A stretch of DNA of 64,000 nucleotides from assembly GCA_963989245.1 (NCBI GenBank), contig OZ022346.1, positions 2,558,462-2,622,461 on the forward strand, read 5' to 3'. Positions 1 through 11,172 of the stretch are shown here, piece after piece. The translations under genes were made by a program, and so were the position numbers. This stretch comes from Nansenia antarctica (lineage: Eukaryota > Chordata > Actinopteri > Argentiniformes > Microstomatidae). Position 1 is the first letter of the stretch. Every line of letters begins with the position of its first letter. The notes below the pieces were generated by a model. The model did no database searches. It saw nothing but the letters and a program-made list of their open reading frames with translations, and was not told the DNA's origin.

Positions 1-45
1 TAACTGATCATTTTCCCCCCCCATGTGTGTTTCGTTGTGTTCCAG

Positions 46-135
46 GCTGCAGATCTGGACAGAGAGGTCGACCTGTCCACTTGTTATGATGTCACTGAGT
101 TCCCCGTTCAGAGAAACTACGGCTTTCAGATCCTG
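46..135 (+). CDS. Single PH-domain exon of an MPRIP/TRIOBP-type protein
   Basis: A 30-codon in-frame exon lies between a pyrimidine-rich acceptor ending TTCCAG and a GTGGGT donor. It encodes residues including DLSTCYDVTEFPVQRNYGFQI, the characteristic C-terminal half of the second pleckstrin-homology domain in myosin-phosphatase Rho-interacting protein and TRIO/F-actin-binding protein. In that family the domain continues with a TKEG-type exon, which is not visible downstream. Either the gene breaks here or the next exon lies outside the window. Which of the two paralogues this is cannot be decided from 30 residues. Immediately downstream (from 278) a duplicated block of unrelated sequence begins, so this exon may be a fragment. 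Confidence 0.6.
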
Positions 136-329
136 GTGGGTGTTGATCCAAGGCGCTAACAGGCCATCAGTCTTAACAGCTCAAAGCTAACTTACCGTTG
201 GTATTTTCTCAACCTTTATTTAGCGAAGATGTCATCCAGACAATAACAACCTCCAGCAGACAGTTGCTGAGCCTCTGACCTCCTAGTCTACAGTAGCCAG
301 CATGCCATAGATACCCCTCCTCACCTAGC

Positions 330-550
330 GATCACTGCTCAACGCTAACATACTCCAGTAGCTAACAAACAGTAGCTAACAGTCTGTTGATGACTCAATG
401 CTAACATGCTAAAGTAGCTAACATGCTACACTAGCTAACATTCTACACTAGTTAACATACTCCAGTAGCTAACATACTCCAGTAGCTAACATACTCCAGT
501 AGCTAACATACTCCAGTAGCTAACATGCTACAGTAGCTAACATGCTACAG
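330..550 (+). repeat. GCTAACAT-type minisatellite
   Basis: About a dozen imperfect ~17-18 bp units of the form TAGCTAACATACTCCAG or TAGCTAACATGCTACAG. The same array recurs at 3290-3510 in the duplicated block. No coding content is seen between 136 and 1093. Confidence 0.9.
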
Positions 551-1093
551 TAACTGCCAGTGTTGTTAAGCCAGTAACCTGCAACTCTATAAACAGCCCA
601 GACAGACATGTGTCAGGGTGTGAGGGTGTCATGGCCGCAGGTGTCAGGTTAGGGACCGTCTCTCCTCCCAAACAATCCTGTGTCCCGAGATGACTGATAT
701 CACTTGACCTGTCATCTACTGGAGGGGGTGACATCACTACGGGCTAAATTTGAATGATTTTTAATGAGGAATTTAAATTAGAATTCAATAGACTTTCAGC
801 TGACTTCCTGAATTGAAATGGAATTGACCCTAAAGTCTGGTGGTCAGGTTCAGGATAATACCTGGTCAGTTCACTCATCTTGTATCCCAGATCTGAAATG
901 CATCAGTCCCTATATTCAAGGTGATATGATTTAAGAAATAGGACTTAGCTGATCATTAGCTGGTGTAAATGCAGAACGGATGAACTTCAACCTGCCATAA
1001 AACTGTCTTCACTTCACCAACACTGGTTTGGCTCAACGAACACAACCGTCATAGACTACATAGATGAATGTCCCTTTTTGTTTCCCATACAAG

Positions 1094-1416
1094 GTGCTGC
1101 ATCGGTGGAGAGGCCACAGGCTGATTGCAGTCAGACATCTTCAGCAGCAGACACTCTGACGTCTGTGCGGCCAAAGTTTGTGAACGGAGTATCAGACCCA
1201 AATCTTGACTCTCTACTGGACAAACTTCAACTAGAGAAAGTGATGAATCCACATGAAGCAGAGGCAGTAATGTCTAAAGTGATGCCTCAAAGGGCAGACA
1301 GAGCCCGTGCCATCATTGACATGGTTATCAGGAAAGGCCCAAAATGCAGTTTGATAATGATAAGAATTCTAATTGATTTGGACCCCTTTTTTTGCCAAGA
1401 AATTGGCTTGAACTGA
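1094..1416 (+). CDS. CARD-domain terminal exon (death-fold, inflammasome/NLR-type)
   Basis: The open frame follows an acceptor (TTTGTTTCCCATACAAG) and runs to a TGA at 1414-1416. After a Ser-rich linker it encodes about 80 residues with the spacing of a caspase-recruitment domain: FVNGVSDPNLDSLLDKL, then NPHEAEAVMSK, then RADRARAIIDMVIRKGPK, ending with an LDPFFCQEIGLN-type last helix. Fish NLR, CARD8/NLRP1-like and ASC/caspase adaptors carry such a domain in a final exon. The intron phase implied is 1. The parental exons are not in the window, so the partner domains and gene identity are unknown. The CARD would mediate homotypic binding to another CARD protein. Confidence 0.65.
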
Positions 1417-1917
1417 AAACGTGTTATAATATGCAGAGGCATATATAATTCAGCACAATTTAACCTTTCTTAATATACAATTTTTTTACGTTCAATTAAA
1501 AGAGGAATCCACCATAAGCTTTACTTATCTTTTTGCATAATTTCCATTTGAGGGATTTAATGTTTTCAGGGTCATAATAGTGGTTAAAAATGTACTAAAT
1601 CATGTTTTTTATAAATCTTTCATACCAGAAAATAAATTTATTTTGAATTCAAGAGTTGCATTGCTTTCTTTCATGCTAATCAGAACACTTGAGACGTGTG
1701 TACACTTGCACATTATGTGCCACACACACATTGGGGTCAACATTGCATTTGTGAGTGCACAGGAAAGACAGTAATAAATCATGAAAGCTGTGAAGTATGA
1801 AATTCACCTTCTGTAATAATGCAATCATCTGATCACATACAGTACATCCCAGGGTAGGCCTACAGTCTTTACACAATCACAGGAAGTTTGAAGTAGCCAT
1901 ATAACAACACCCTAACC

Positions 1918-2477
1918 TTGGATAAGGAAGTTTATCTGTACCAATCCGGAGTGTTTTGCAGCGACATCAGCGACCACTGTTTTATCGCTTGTGTTCGCAA
2001 AAATCTCTCCGCCAAACAGCCTGTCACCATCAGGGAGAAGCGAAACCTGAAACATTTTGATGTTCAAGCATTCCTACATGATCTCACAGATGTGAGTTGG
2101 TACAGAGTAGGCCTAGTCCCCACCATAGATGATGCATGGTTGCTATTTAAAGACCTCTTCAGCACCGTGATAAACAGACACGCCCCTTTAAAAAAAACGG
2201 AGGATAAAAAACCGACACAGCCCCTGGTTCAGAGGAGATCTGGCCCTGCTGCTACAGCAAAAAAATGCTGCCTGGCGCAACACTCGTCGCTCCAGCTCCG
2301 CATCCGCCAGCCTCTTGTTCCGTCAGCTCCGCAATAAGGCTACACAAGCTGTGAGACAAGCCAAAACTGGCTACTATAAGGAGAAGTTCACAGCTTGTGG
2401 CTCAGACCCCAACGCCTTTTGGAAAACAGTGAGAGAACTGGAGAACAAACCTTCGACCCTGCCTGTGTCACTTAATT
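1918..2477 (+). mobile_element. Non-LTR retrotransposon (LINE) ORF2 fragment
   Basis: The translation contains SDHCFIACVRKN, the conserved SDH box at the end of an APE-type endonuclease, followed by the linker DAWLLFKDLFSTVINRHAPLKK. After a frame change it continues FRQLRNKATQAVRQAKTGYY and DPNAFWKTVREL, the standard stretch before the reverse transcriptase. The fragment has no RT and is frameshifted near 2,205. L2/CR1-like clade is my best guess. Confidence 0.8.
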
Positions 2478-2695
2478 TTTAAGTGGGCCTTAGGTGTCCA
2501 AAAAGGTTGGGGCTTTCGTTGCCGTCTGTCTGATTTTCATTTTCGGCGCGAAGACAAATGAACACGCCGAGTTTAGAGGTCAGCGTATTATGAGACTACT
2601 TCGCTTCGGATAACAAGGCCGCTAGACGTGGCTGAATCATTTGAGTTTGTCTTCTTTTCGTCTTTCGTCTTTAGTCTTTTCGACTAAAAAGGAGA

Positions 2696-3151
2696 ATGGA
2701 CGACTCGCAATACATCGACCGCTTAATCGGAAAACGGATCAAGTTAACGGGAACAGGAACTTTCCTCGGAGTTGTTCAGCGGATCACAGGAACTTTCCTC
2801 AGAGTTGTTCAGCGGATCAAAGGAAACAAAACGGTGACTTTAGAGGATGGTAAGACAAATAACTGTCTTTTCCCCCCACATTTTGTCCCGATGTTCCACT
2901 GACTTTGCTTGGAAGAAACACGTGTTCCACTCAGCTAACGTTAGCCAGGTAGCTAGGCAGGTGCAAGGCATGTGGAGAGGCCGGGTGTCCAAAAACGGCT
3001 ATTTTTTAATGTATGTATTTATTTATTTGCAATGATGAGTAAACCAGCTAGTAATTTATTGCTGTGGATTTATCTCTTTCAGTCGTTAATGTGGAGAATG
3101 GAACCAAATATCCTGAGGCGATGCTGTTTTTTAACGATGATATTCTGAACG
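2696..3151 (+). CDS. exd1: EXD1-like first two coding exons, copy 1
   Basis: Exon 1 (2696-2849) starts at an ATG in AGAATGG context and encodes MDDSQYIDRLIGKRIKLTGT, then a VVQRIKGNKTVTLED stretch, ending at a GGTAAG donor in phase 1. Exon 2 (3083-3151) follows a TATCTCTTTCAG acceptor, encodes VVNVENGTKYPEAMLFFNDDILN, and ends at GGTAAGT, again phase 1. The pattern matches the N-terminal Sm-like region of exonuclease 3'-5' domain-containing protein 1, a piRNA-pathway factor. The match is from memory of the family and is moderate. An in-frame 33 bp duplication within exon 1 gives two tandem TGTFLGVVQRI units. In this copy the second unit reads TGTFLRVVQRI. The nuclease exons are absent. Confidence 0.45.
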
Positions 3152-4052
3152 GTAAGTCAAGGTGATGCGGTTATACCCTGTCATAAAAAAAAGATAGACG
3201 CCGTGTCGTGACTACTGCGTCGAGCGTAACATCCCTACCTCCTAGTCTACAGTAGCCAGCATGCCATAGATACCCCTCCTCACCTAGCGATCACTGCTCA
3301 ACGCTAACATACTCCAGTAGCTAACAAACAGTAGCTAACAGTCTGTTGATGACTCAATGCTAACATGCTAAAGTAGCTAACATGCTACACTAGCTAACAT
3401 TCTACACTAGTTAACATACTCCAGTAGCTAACATACTCCAGTAGCTAACATACTCCAGTAGCTAACATACTCCAGTAGCTAACATGCTACAGTAGCTAAC
3501 ATGCTACAGTAACTGCCAGTGTTGTTAAGCCAGTAACCTGCAACTCTATAAACAGCCCAGACAGACATGTGTCAGGGTGTGAGGGTGTCATGGCCGCAGG
3601 TGTCAGGTTAGGGACCGTCTCTCCTCCCAAACAATCCTTTGTCCCGAGATGACTGATATCACTTGACCTGTCATCTACTGGAGGGGGTGACATCACTACG
3701 GGCTAAATTTGAATGATTTTTAATGAGGAATTTAAATTAGAATTCAATAGACTTTCAGCTGACTTCCTGAATTGAAATGGAATTGACCCTAAAGTCTGGT
3801 GGTCAGGTTCAGGATAATACCTGGTCAGTTCACTCATCTTGTATCCCAGATCTGAAATGAATCAGTCCCTATATTCAAGGTGATATGATTTAAGAAATAG
3901 GACTTAGCTGATCATTAGCTGGTGTAAATGCAGAACGGATGAACTTCAACCTGCCATAAAACTGTCTTCACTTCACCAACACTGGTTTGGCTCAACGAAC
4001 ACAACCGTCATAGACTACATAGATGAATGTCCCTTTTTGTTTCCCATACAAG

Positions 4053-4156
4053 GTGCTGCATCGGTGGAGAGGCCACAGGCTGATTGCAGTCAGACATCTT
4101 CAGCAGCAGACACTCTGACGTCTGTGCGGCCAAAGTTTGTGAACGGAGTATCAGAC
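4053..4156 (+). pseudogene. Truncated second copy of the CARD exon
   Basis: Same acceptor and first ~34 codons as the exon at 1094, then the sequence jumps at GTATCAGAC into non-coding DNA that in copy 1 lies ~570 bp further on. Only the Ser-rich linker and the start of helix 1 remain, so no death fold can form. Confidence 0.8.
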
Positions 4157-4309
4157 AAAGCAGTAATAAATCATGAAAGCTGTGAAGTATGAAATTCACC
4201 TTCTGTAATAATGCAATCATCTGAACACATACAGTAAATCCCAGGGTAGGCCTACAGTCTTTACACAATCACAGGAAGTTTGAAGTAGCCATATAACAAC
4301 ACCCTAACC

Positions 4310-4869
4310 TTGGATAAGGAAGTTTATCTGTACCAATCCGGAGTGTTTTGCAGCGACATCAGCGACCACTGTTTTATCGCTTGTGTTCGCAAAAATCTCT
4401 CCGCCAAACAGCCTGTCACCATCAGGGAGAAGCGAAACCTGAAACATTTTGATGTTCAAGCATTCCTACATGATCTCGCAGATGTGAGTTGGTACAGAGT
4501 AGGCCTAGTCCCCACCATAGATGATGCATGGTTGCTATTTAAAGACCTCTTCAGCACCGTGATAAACAGACACGCCCCTTTAAAAAAAACGTAGGATAAA
4601 AAACCGACACAGCCCCTGGTTCAGAGGAGATCTGGCCCTGCTGCTACAGCAAAAAAATGCTGCCTGGCGCAACACTCGTCGCTCCAGCTCCGCATCCGCC
4701 AGCCTCTTGTTCCGTCAGCTCCGCAATAAGGCTACACAAGCTGTGAGACAAGCCAAAACTGGCTACTATAAGGAGAAGTTCACAGCTTGTGGCTCAGACC
4801 CCAACGCCTTTTGGAAAACAGTGAGAGAACTGGAGAACAAACCTTCAACCCTGCCTGTGTCACTTAATT
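4310..4869 (+). mobile_element. LINE ORF2 fragment, duplicated copy
   Basis: Second copy of the LINE fragment at 1918, carried inside the segmental duplication. A G-to-T change turns the codon after the Lys run into TAG at 4592-4594. Confidence 0.8.
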
Positions 4870-5087
4870 TTTAAGTGGGCCTTAGGTGTACAAAAAGGTT
4901 GGGGCTTTCGTTGCCGTCTGTCTGATTTTCATTTTCGGCGCGAAAACAAATGAACACGCCGAGTTTAGAGGTCAGCGTATTATGAGACGACTTCGCTTCG
5001 GATAACAAGGCCGCTAGACGTGGCTGAATCATTTGAGTTTGTCTTCTTTTCGTCTTTCGTCTTTAGTCTTTTCGACTAAAAAGGAGA

Positions 5088-5543
5088 ATGGACGACTCGC
5101 AATACATCGACCGCTTAATCGGAAAACGGATCAAGTTAACGGGAACAGGAACTTTCCTCGGAGTTGTTCAGCGGATCACAGGAACTTTCCTCGGAGTTGT
5201 TCAGCGGATCAAAGGAAACAAAACGGTGACTTTAGAGGATGGTAAGACAAATAACTGTCTTTTCCCCCCACATTTTGTCCCGATGTTCCACTGACTTTGC
5301 TTGGAAGAAACACGTGTTCCACTCAGCTAACGTTAGCCAGGTAGCTAGGCAGGTGCAAGGCATGTGGAGAGGCCGGGTGTCCAAAAACGGCTATTTTTTA
5401 ATGTATGTATTTATTTATTTGCAATGATGAGTAAACCAGCTAGTAATTTATTGCTGTGGATTTATCTCTTTCAGTCGTTAATGTGGAGAATGGAACCAAA
5501 TATCCTGAGGCGATGCTGTTTTTTAACGATGATATTCTGAACG
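5088..5543 (+). CDS. exd1: EXD1-like exons, copy 2
   Basis: Exon 1 5088-5241, exon 2 5475-5543, same splice borders as copy 1. Both 11-residue units read TGTFLGVVQRI. This copy ends the 2.9 kb duplication and also opens the RBMS array. Confidence 0.45.
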
Positions 5544-5565
5544 GTAAGTCAAGGTGATGCGGTTA

Positions 5566-5680
5566 TACCCTGTCATACCCTGTCCCTGTCCATCATACCC
5601 TGGTCATACCCTGTCCCTGTCCATCATACCCTGGTCATACCCTGTCCCTGTCCATCATACCCTGTCATAACCCTGTCATA
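5566..5680 (+). repeat. 31 bp minisatellite between EXD1-like exon 2 and RBMS fragment
   Basis: Three copies of a ~31 bp unit made of ATACCCTG, TCCCTG and TCCATC blocks. The same tract is in every unit of the array, with four copies at ~10,444-10,590. Confidence 0.9.
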
Positions 5681-6333
5681 CCTTATTAAGCACCACGGGC
5701 TGGGACCAGCTCAGCAAAACCAACCTGTACATCCGCGGGTTGCCCCCGGCAACCACCGACCTGGATCTAGTCAAACTCTGCCAGCCGTATGGCAAGATCG
5801 TATCGGCTAAGGCCATCCTTGATAAGACAACAAATAAATGTAAAGGCTATGGGTTTGTGGACTTTGACAGTCCAGCAGCAGCCCTGAAGGCAGTCCATGC
5901 CCTGAAGACGAGTGGAATACAAGCTCAGATGGCTAAGCAGCAGGAGCAGGACCCTACCAACCTCTACATCTCCAACCTGCCCCTGTCAGTGGACGAGCAG
6001 GAGCTGGAGAGCCTGCTGAGGCCCTTCGGCCAGGTCATCTCCACCCGCGTCCTCAGGGACTACAGTGGGAACAGCAGAGGGGTGGGCTTCGCCAGGATGG
6101 AGTCCACAGAGAAGTGCAACGCAGTGATCTCCCACTTCAATGGGAAGTTTATCAAGATGGTGCCAGGAACTTTGGCGCCCCCTGAGCCCCTGCTCTGTAA
6201 GTTTGCTGATGGTCAGAGGAAGAGGCACAGTCACAGTCCGTTTGTCCCCAACGGACGGACATGGCCCAGGGAGGCGGAGCTGCGACTGGGTGGGATGACT
6301 CTGGCCTATGATCCATCCTCAGCCTCAGTTTAG
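5671..6333 (+). pseudogene. rbms: RBMS-family double-RRM fragment, copy 1 (longest), intronless
   Basis: Open from 5671 (after TAA at 5668-5670), with homology from about 5689 (STTGWDQLSKTNLYIRGL) to the stop at 6331-6333. It contains two complete RNA-recognition motifs. RRM1 has RNP2 LYIRGL and RNP1 KGYGFVDF; RRM2 has RNP2 LYISNL and RNP1 RGVGFARM. These are followed by the LLCKFADGQRKRH segment and NGRTWPREAELRLGGMTLAY, as in the single-stranded-nucleic-acid-binding RBMS1/2/3 proteins. In the parental gene several introns interrupt this stretch; here there is none, so it derives from a spliced RNA or an equivalent event. No in-frame ATG start or N-terminus is present, and the frame is cut after YDPSSAS by EXD1-like leader sequence. 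I see no poly(A) tail. A splice-in from EXD1-like exon 2 (phase 1) would be out of frame at the nearest AG (5690). Confidence 0.85.
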
Positions 6334-6445
6334 AGGTCAGCGTATTATGAGACGACTTCGCTTCGGATAACAAGGCCGCTAGACGTGGCTGAATCATTTG
6401 AGTTTGTCTTCTTTTCGTCTTTAGTCTTTTCGACTAAAAAGGAGA

Positions 6446-6901
6446 ATGGACGACTCGCAATACATCGACCGCTTAATCGGAAAACGGATCAAGTTAACGG
6501 GAACAGGAACTTTCCTCGGAGTTGTTCAGCGGATCACAGGAACTTTCCTCGGAGTTGTTCAGCGGATCAAAGGAAACAAAACGGTGACTTTGGAGGATGG
6601 TAAGACAAATAACTGTCTTTTCCCCCCACATTTTGTCCCGATGTTCCACTGACTTTGCTTGGAAGAAACACGTGTTCCACTCAGCTAACGTTAGCCAGGT
6701 AGCTAGGCAGGTGCAAGGCATGTGGAGAGGCCGGGTGTCCAAAAACGGCTATTTTTTAATGTATGTATTTATTTATTTGCAATGATGAGTAAACCAGCTA
6801 GTAATTTATTGCTGTGGATTTATCTCTTTCAGTCGTTAATGTGGAGAATGGAACCAAATATCCTGAGGCGATGCTGTTTTTTAACGATGATATTCTGAAC
6901 G
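6446..6901 (+). CDS. exd1: EXD1-like exons, copy 3
   Basis: Exon 1 6446-6599, exon 2 6833-6901. Preceded by ~120 bp of the original 5' leader (from ~6328), which is absent from all later copies. The leader lacks an 8 bp TTTCGTCT-type repeat seen in copies 1 and 2. Confidence 0.45.
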
Positions 6902-7046
6902 GTAAGTCAAGGTGATGCGGTTATACCCTGTCATACCCTGTCCCTGTCCATCATACCCTGGTCATACCCTGTCCCTGTCCATCATACCCTGGTCATACCC
7001 TGTCCCTGTCCATCATACCCTGTCATAACCCTGTCATACCTTATTA

Positions 7047-7607
7047 AGCACCACGGGCTGGGACCAGCTCAGCAAAACCAACCTGTACATCCGCGGGTTG
7101 CCCCCGGCAACCACCGACCTGGATCTAGTCAAACTCTGCCAGCCGTATGGCAAGATCGTATCGGCTAAGGCCATCCTTGATAAGACACCAAATAAATGTA
7201 AAGGCTATGGGTTTGTGGACTTTGACAGTCCAGCAGCAGCCCTGAAGGCAGTCCATGCCCTGAAGACGAGTGGAATACAAGCTCAGATGGCTAAGCAGCA
7301 GGAGCAGGACCCTACCAACCTCTACATCTCCAACCTGCCCCTGTCAGTGGACGAGCAGGAGCTGGAGAGCCTGCTGAGGCCCTTCGGCCAGGTCATCTCC
7401 ACCCGCGTCCTCAGGGACTACAGTGGGAACAGCAGAGGGGTGGGCTTCGCCAGGATGGAGTCCACAGAGAAGTGCAACGCAGTGATCTCCCACTTCAATG
7501 GGAAGTTTATCAAGATGGTGCCAGGAACTTTGGCGCCCCCTGAGCCCCTGCTCTGTAAGTTTGCTGATGGTCAGAGGAAGAGGCACAGTCACAGTCCGTT
7601 GGAATGA
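7047..7607 (+). pseudogene. rbms: RBMS double-RRM fragment, copy 2
   Basis: Both RRMs intact. Differs from copy 1 by Thr-to-Pro in DKTPNKCKG, and is cut after HSHSP, then reads LE and TGA. It joins to EXD1-like exon 1 through a ~14 bp filler (TGGAATGACCCTAT). Confidence 0.85.
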
Positions 7608-7619
7608 CCCTATGGGAGA

Positions 7620-8075
7620 ATGGACGACTCGCAATACATCGACCGCTTAATCGGAAAACGGATCAAGTTAACGGGAACAGGAACTTTCCTCGGAGTTGTT
7701 CAGCGGATCACAGGAACTTTCCTCGGAGTTGTTCAGCGGATCAAAGGAAACAAAACGGTGACTTTAGAGGATGGTAAGACAAATAACTGTCTTTTCCCCC
7801 CACATTTTGTCCCGATGTTCCACTGACTTTGCTTGGAAGAAACACGTGTTCCACTCAGCTAACGTTAGCCAGGTAGCTAGGCAGGTGCAAGGCATGTGGA
7901 GAGGCCGGGTGTCCAAAAACGGCTATTTTTTAATGTATGTATTTATTTATTTGCAATGATGAGTAAACCAGCTAGTAATTTATTGCTGTGGATTTATCTC
8001 TTTCAGTCGTTAATGTGGAGAATGGAACCAAATATCCTGAGGCGATGCTGTTTTTTAACGATGATATTCTGAACG
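7620..8075 (+). CDS. exd1: EXD1-like exons, copy 4
   Basis: Exon 1 7620-7773, exon 2 8007-8075. The 5' leader is lost: the ATG lies 10-15 bp downstream of the stop codon of the preceding RBMS fragment. Confidence 0.45.
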
Positions 8076-8220
8076 GTAAGTCAAGGTGATGCGGTTATAC
8101 CCTGTCATACCCTGTCCCTGTCCATCATACCCTGGTCATACCCTGTCCCTGTCCATCATACCCTGGTCATACCCTGTCCCTGTCCATCATACCCTGTCAT
8201 AACCCTGTCATACCTTATTA

Positions 8221-8781
8221 AGCACCACGGGCTGGGACCAGCTCAGCAAAACCAACCTGTACATCCGCGGGTTGCCCCCGGCAACCACCGACCTGGATCT
8301 AGTCAAACTCTGCCAGCCGTATGGCAAGATCGTATCGGCTAAGGCCATCCTTGATAAGACACCAAATAAATGTAAAGGCTATGGGTTTGTGGACTTTGAC
8401 AGTCCAGCAGCAGCCCTGAAGGCAGTCCATGCCCTGAAGACGAGTGGAATACAAGCTCAGATGGCTAAGCAGCAGGAGCAGGACCCTACCAACCTCTACA
8501 TCTCCAACCTGCCCCTGTCAGTGGACGAGCAGGAGCTGGAGAGCCTGCTGAGGCCCTTCGGCCAGGTCATCTCCACCCGCGTCCTCAGGGACTACAGTGG
8601 GAACAGCAGAGGGGTGGGCTTCGCCAGGATGGAGTCCACAGAGAAGTGCAACGCAGTGATCTCCCACTTCAATGGGAAGTTTATCAAGATGGTGCCAGGA
8701 ACTTTGGCGCCCCCTGAGCCCCTGCTCTGTAAGTTTGCTGATGGTCAGAGGAAGAGGCACAGTCACAGTCCGTTGGAATGA
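8221..8781 (+). pseudogene. rbms: RBMS double-RRM fragment, copy 3
   Basis: Same endpoints and filler junction as copy 2; no amino-acid difference seen. Confidence 0.85.
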
Positions 8782-8793
8782 CCCTATGGGAGA

Positions 8794-9249
8794 ATGGACG
8801 ACTCGCAATACATCGACCGCTTAATCGGAAAACGGATCAAGTTAACGGGAACAGGAACTTTCCTCGGAGTTGTTCAGCGGATCACAGGAACTTTCCTCGG
8901 AGTTGTTCAGCGGATCAAAGGAAACAAAACGGTGACTTTAGAGGATGGTAAGACAAATAACTGTCTTTTCCCCCCACATTTTGTCCCGATGTTCCACTGA
9001 CTTTGCTTGGAAGAAACACGTGTTCCACTCAGCTAACGTTAGCCAGGTAGCTAGGCAGGTGCAAGGCATGTGGAGAGGCCGGGTGTCCAAAAACGGCTAT
9101 TTTTTAATGTATGTATTTATTTATTTGCAATGATGAGTAAACCAGCTAGTAATTTATTGCTGTGGATTTATCTCTTTCAGTCGTTAATGTGGAGAATGGA
9201 ACCAAATATCCTGAGGCGATGCTGTTTTTTAACGATGATATTCTGAACG
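8794..9249 (+). CDS. exd1: EXD1-like exons, copy 5
   Basis: Exon 1 8794-8947, exon 2 9181-9249. Indistinguishable from copy 4 by eye. Confidence 0.45.
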
Positions 9250-9394
9250 GTAAGTCAAGGTGATGCGGTTATACCCTGTCATACCCTGTCCCTGTCCATC
9301 ATACCCTGGTCATACCCTGTCCCTGTCCATCATACCCTGGTCATACCCTGTCCCTGTCCATCATACCCTGTCATAACCCTGTCATACCTTATTA

Positions 9395-9955
9395 AGCACC
9401 ACGGGCTGGGACCAGCTCAGCAAAACCAACCTGTACATCCGCGGGTTGCCCCCGGCAACCACCGACCTGGATCTAGTCAAACTCTGCCAGCCGTATGGCA
9501 AGATCGTATCGGCTAAGGCCATCCTTGATAAGACACCAAATAAATGTAAAGGCTATGGGTTTGTGGACTTTGACAGTCCAGCAGCAGCCCTGAAGGCAGT
9601 CCATGCCCTGAAGACGAGTGGAATACAAGCTCAGATGGCTAAGCAGCAGGAGCAGGACCCTACCAACCTCTACATCTCCAACCTGCCCCTGTCAGTGGAC
9701 GAGCAGGAGCTGGAGAGCCTGCTGAGGCCCTTCGGCCAGGTCATCTCCACCCGCGTCCTCAGGGACTACAGTGGGAACAGCAGAGGGGTGGGCTTCGCCA
9801 GGATGGAGTCCACAGAGAAGTGCAACGCAGTGATCTCCCACTTCAATGGGAAGTTTATCAAGATGGTGCCAGGAACTTTGGCGCCCCCTGAGCCCCTGCT
9901 CTGTAAGTTTGCTGATGGTCAGAGGAAGAGGCACAGTCACAGTCCGTTGGAATGA
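9395..9955 (+). pseudogene. rbms: RBMS double-RRM fragment, copy 4
   Basis: Same as copy 2. Confidence 0.85.
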
Positions 9956-9967
9956 CCCTATGGGAGA

Positions 9968-10423
9968 ATGGACGACTCGCAATACATCGACCGCTTAATC
10001 GGAAAACGGATCAAGTTAACGGGAACAGGAACTTTCCTCGGAGTTGTTCAGCGGATCACAGGAACTTTCCTCGGAGTTGTTCAGCGGATCAAAGGAAACA
10101 AAACGGTGACTTTAGAGGATGGTAAGACAAATAACTGTCTTTTCCCCCCACATTTTGTCCCGATGTTCCACTGACTTTGCTTGGAAGAAACACGTGTTCC
10201 ACTCAGCTAACGTTAGCCAGGTAGCTAGGCAGGTGCAAGGCATGTGGAGAGGCCGGGTGTCCAAAAACGGCTATTTTTTAATGTATGTATTTATTTATTT
10301 GCAATGATGAGTAAACCAGCTAGTAATTTATTGCTGTGGATTTATCTCTTTCAGTCGTTAATGTGGAGAATGGAACCAAATATCCTGAGGCGATGCTGTT
10401 TTTTAACGATGATATTCTGAACG
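9968..10423 (+). CDS. exd1: EXD1-like exons, copy 6
   Basis: Exon 1 9968-10121, exon 2 10355-10423. Followed by the only four-unit version of the 31 bp minisatellite. Confidence 0.45.
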
Positions 10424-10599
10424 GTAAGTCAAGGTGATGCGGTTATACCCTGTCATACCCTGTCCCTGTCCATCATACCCTGGTCATACCCTGTCCCTGT
10501 CCATCATACCCTGGTCATACCCTGTCCCTGTCCATCATACCCTGGTCATACCCTGTCCCTGTCCATCATACCCTGTCTTAACCCTGTCATACCTTATTA

Positions 10600-11160
10600 A
10601 GCACCACGGGCTGGGACCAGCTCAGCAAAACCAACCTGTACATCCGCGGGTTGCCCCCGGCAACCACCGACCTGGATCTAGTCAAACTCTGCCAGCCGTA
10701 TGGCAAGATCGTATCGGCTAAGGCCATCCTTGATAAGACACCAAATAAATGTAAAGGCTATGGGTTTGTGGACTTTGACAGTCCAGCAGCAGCCCTGAAG
10801 GCAGTCCATGCCCTGAAGACGAGTGGAATACAAGCTCAGATGGCTAAGCAGCAGGAGCAGGACCCTACCAACCTCTACATCTCCAACCTGCCCCTGTCAG
10901 TGGACGAGCAGGAGCTGGAGAGCCTGCTGAGGCCCTTCGGCCAGGTCATCTCCACCCGCGTCCTCAGGGACTACAGTGGGAACAGCAGAGGGGTGGGCTT
11001 CGCCAGGATGGAGTCCACAGAGAAGTGCAACGCAGTGATCTCCCACTTCAATGGGAAGTTTATCAAGATGGTGCCAGGAACTTTGGCGCCCCCTGAGCCC
11101 CTGCTCTGTAAGTTTGCTGATGGTCAGAGGAAGAGGCACAGTCACAGTCCGTTGGAATGA
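10600..11160 (+). pseudogene. rbms: RBMS double-RRM fragment, copy 5
   Basis: Same protein as copy 2. The upstream stop is changed by CTGTCTTAACC in the minisatellite tail, so the frame context differs slightly before 10,600. Confidence 0.85.
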
Positions 11161-11172
11161 CCCTATGGGAGA

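Larger units (their letters stand above)
278..3186 (+). repeat. ~2.9 kb segmental duplication, copy 1
   Basis: The block starting ACCTCCTAGTCTACAG recurs from 3237 (offset 2,959) with near-complete identity up to the sequence just after the second EXD1-like exon. It holds a GCTAACAT minisatellite, a CARD exon, a LINE fragment and two EXD1-like exons. Confidence 0.9.
3237..5575 (+). repeat. ~2.9 kb segmental duplication, copy 2 with internal deletion
   Basis: Copy 2 matches copy 1 but lacks about 570 bp (copy-1 positions ~1,197-1,768), which removes most of the CARD exon. At its right edge it runs into the 31 bp minisatellite that leads to the first RBMS fragment, whereas copy 1 ends in a different A-rich junction. 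Confidence 0.88.

Noticed and set aside
5986..6234. Minus-strand frames opposite the RBMS RRMs, repeated in every unit
   Set aside because: Antisense shadows of conserved coding sequence, without family features of their own.
5740..6333. RBMS frame starting at TTG (MPPATTD...)
   Set aside because: TTG is not a vertebrate start here. Homology extends ~17 codons further upstream, so the real parental start lies outside; treated as a fragment.
7540..7570. GTAAGT inside the RBMS fragments (CTCTGTAAGTTTGC) as a used splice donor
   Set aside because: It is coding sequence for LLCKFADG in the parental gene; use as a cryptic donor cannot be judged without RNA.
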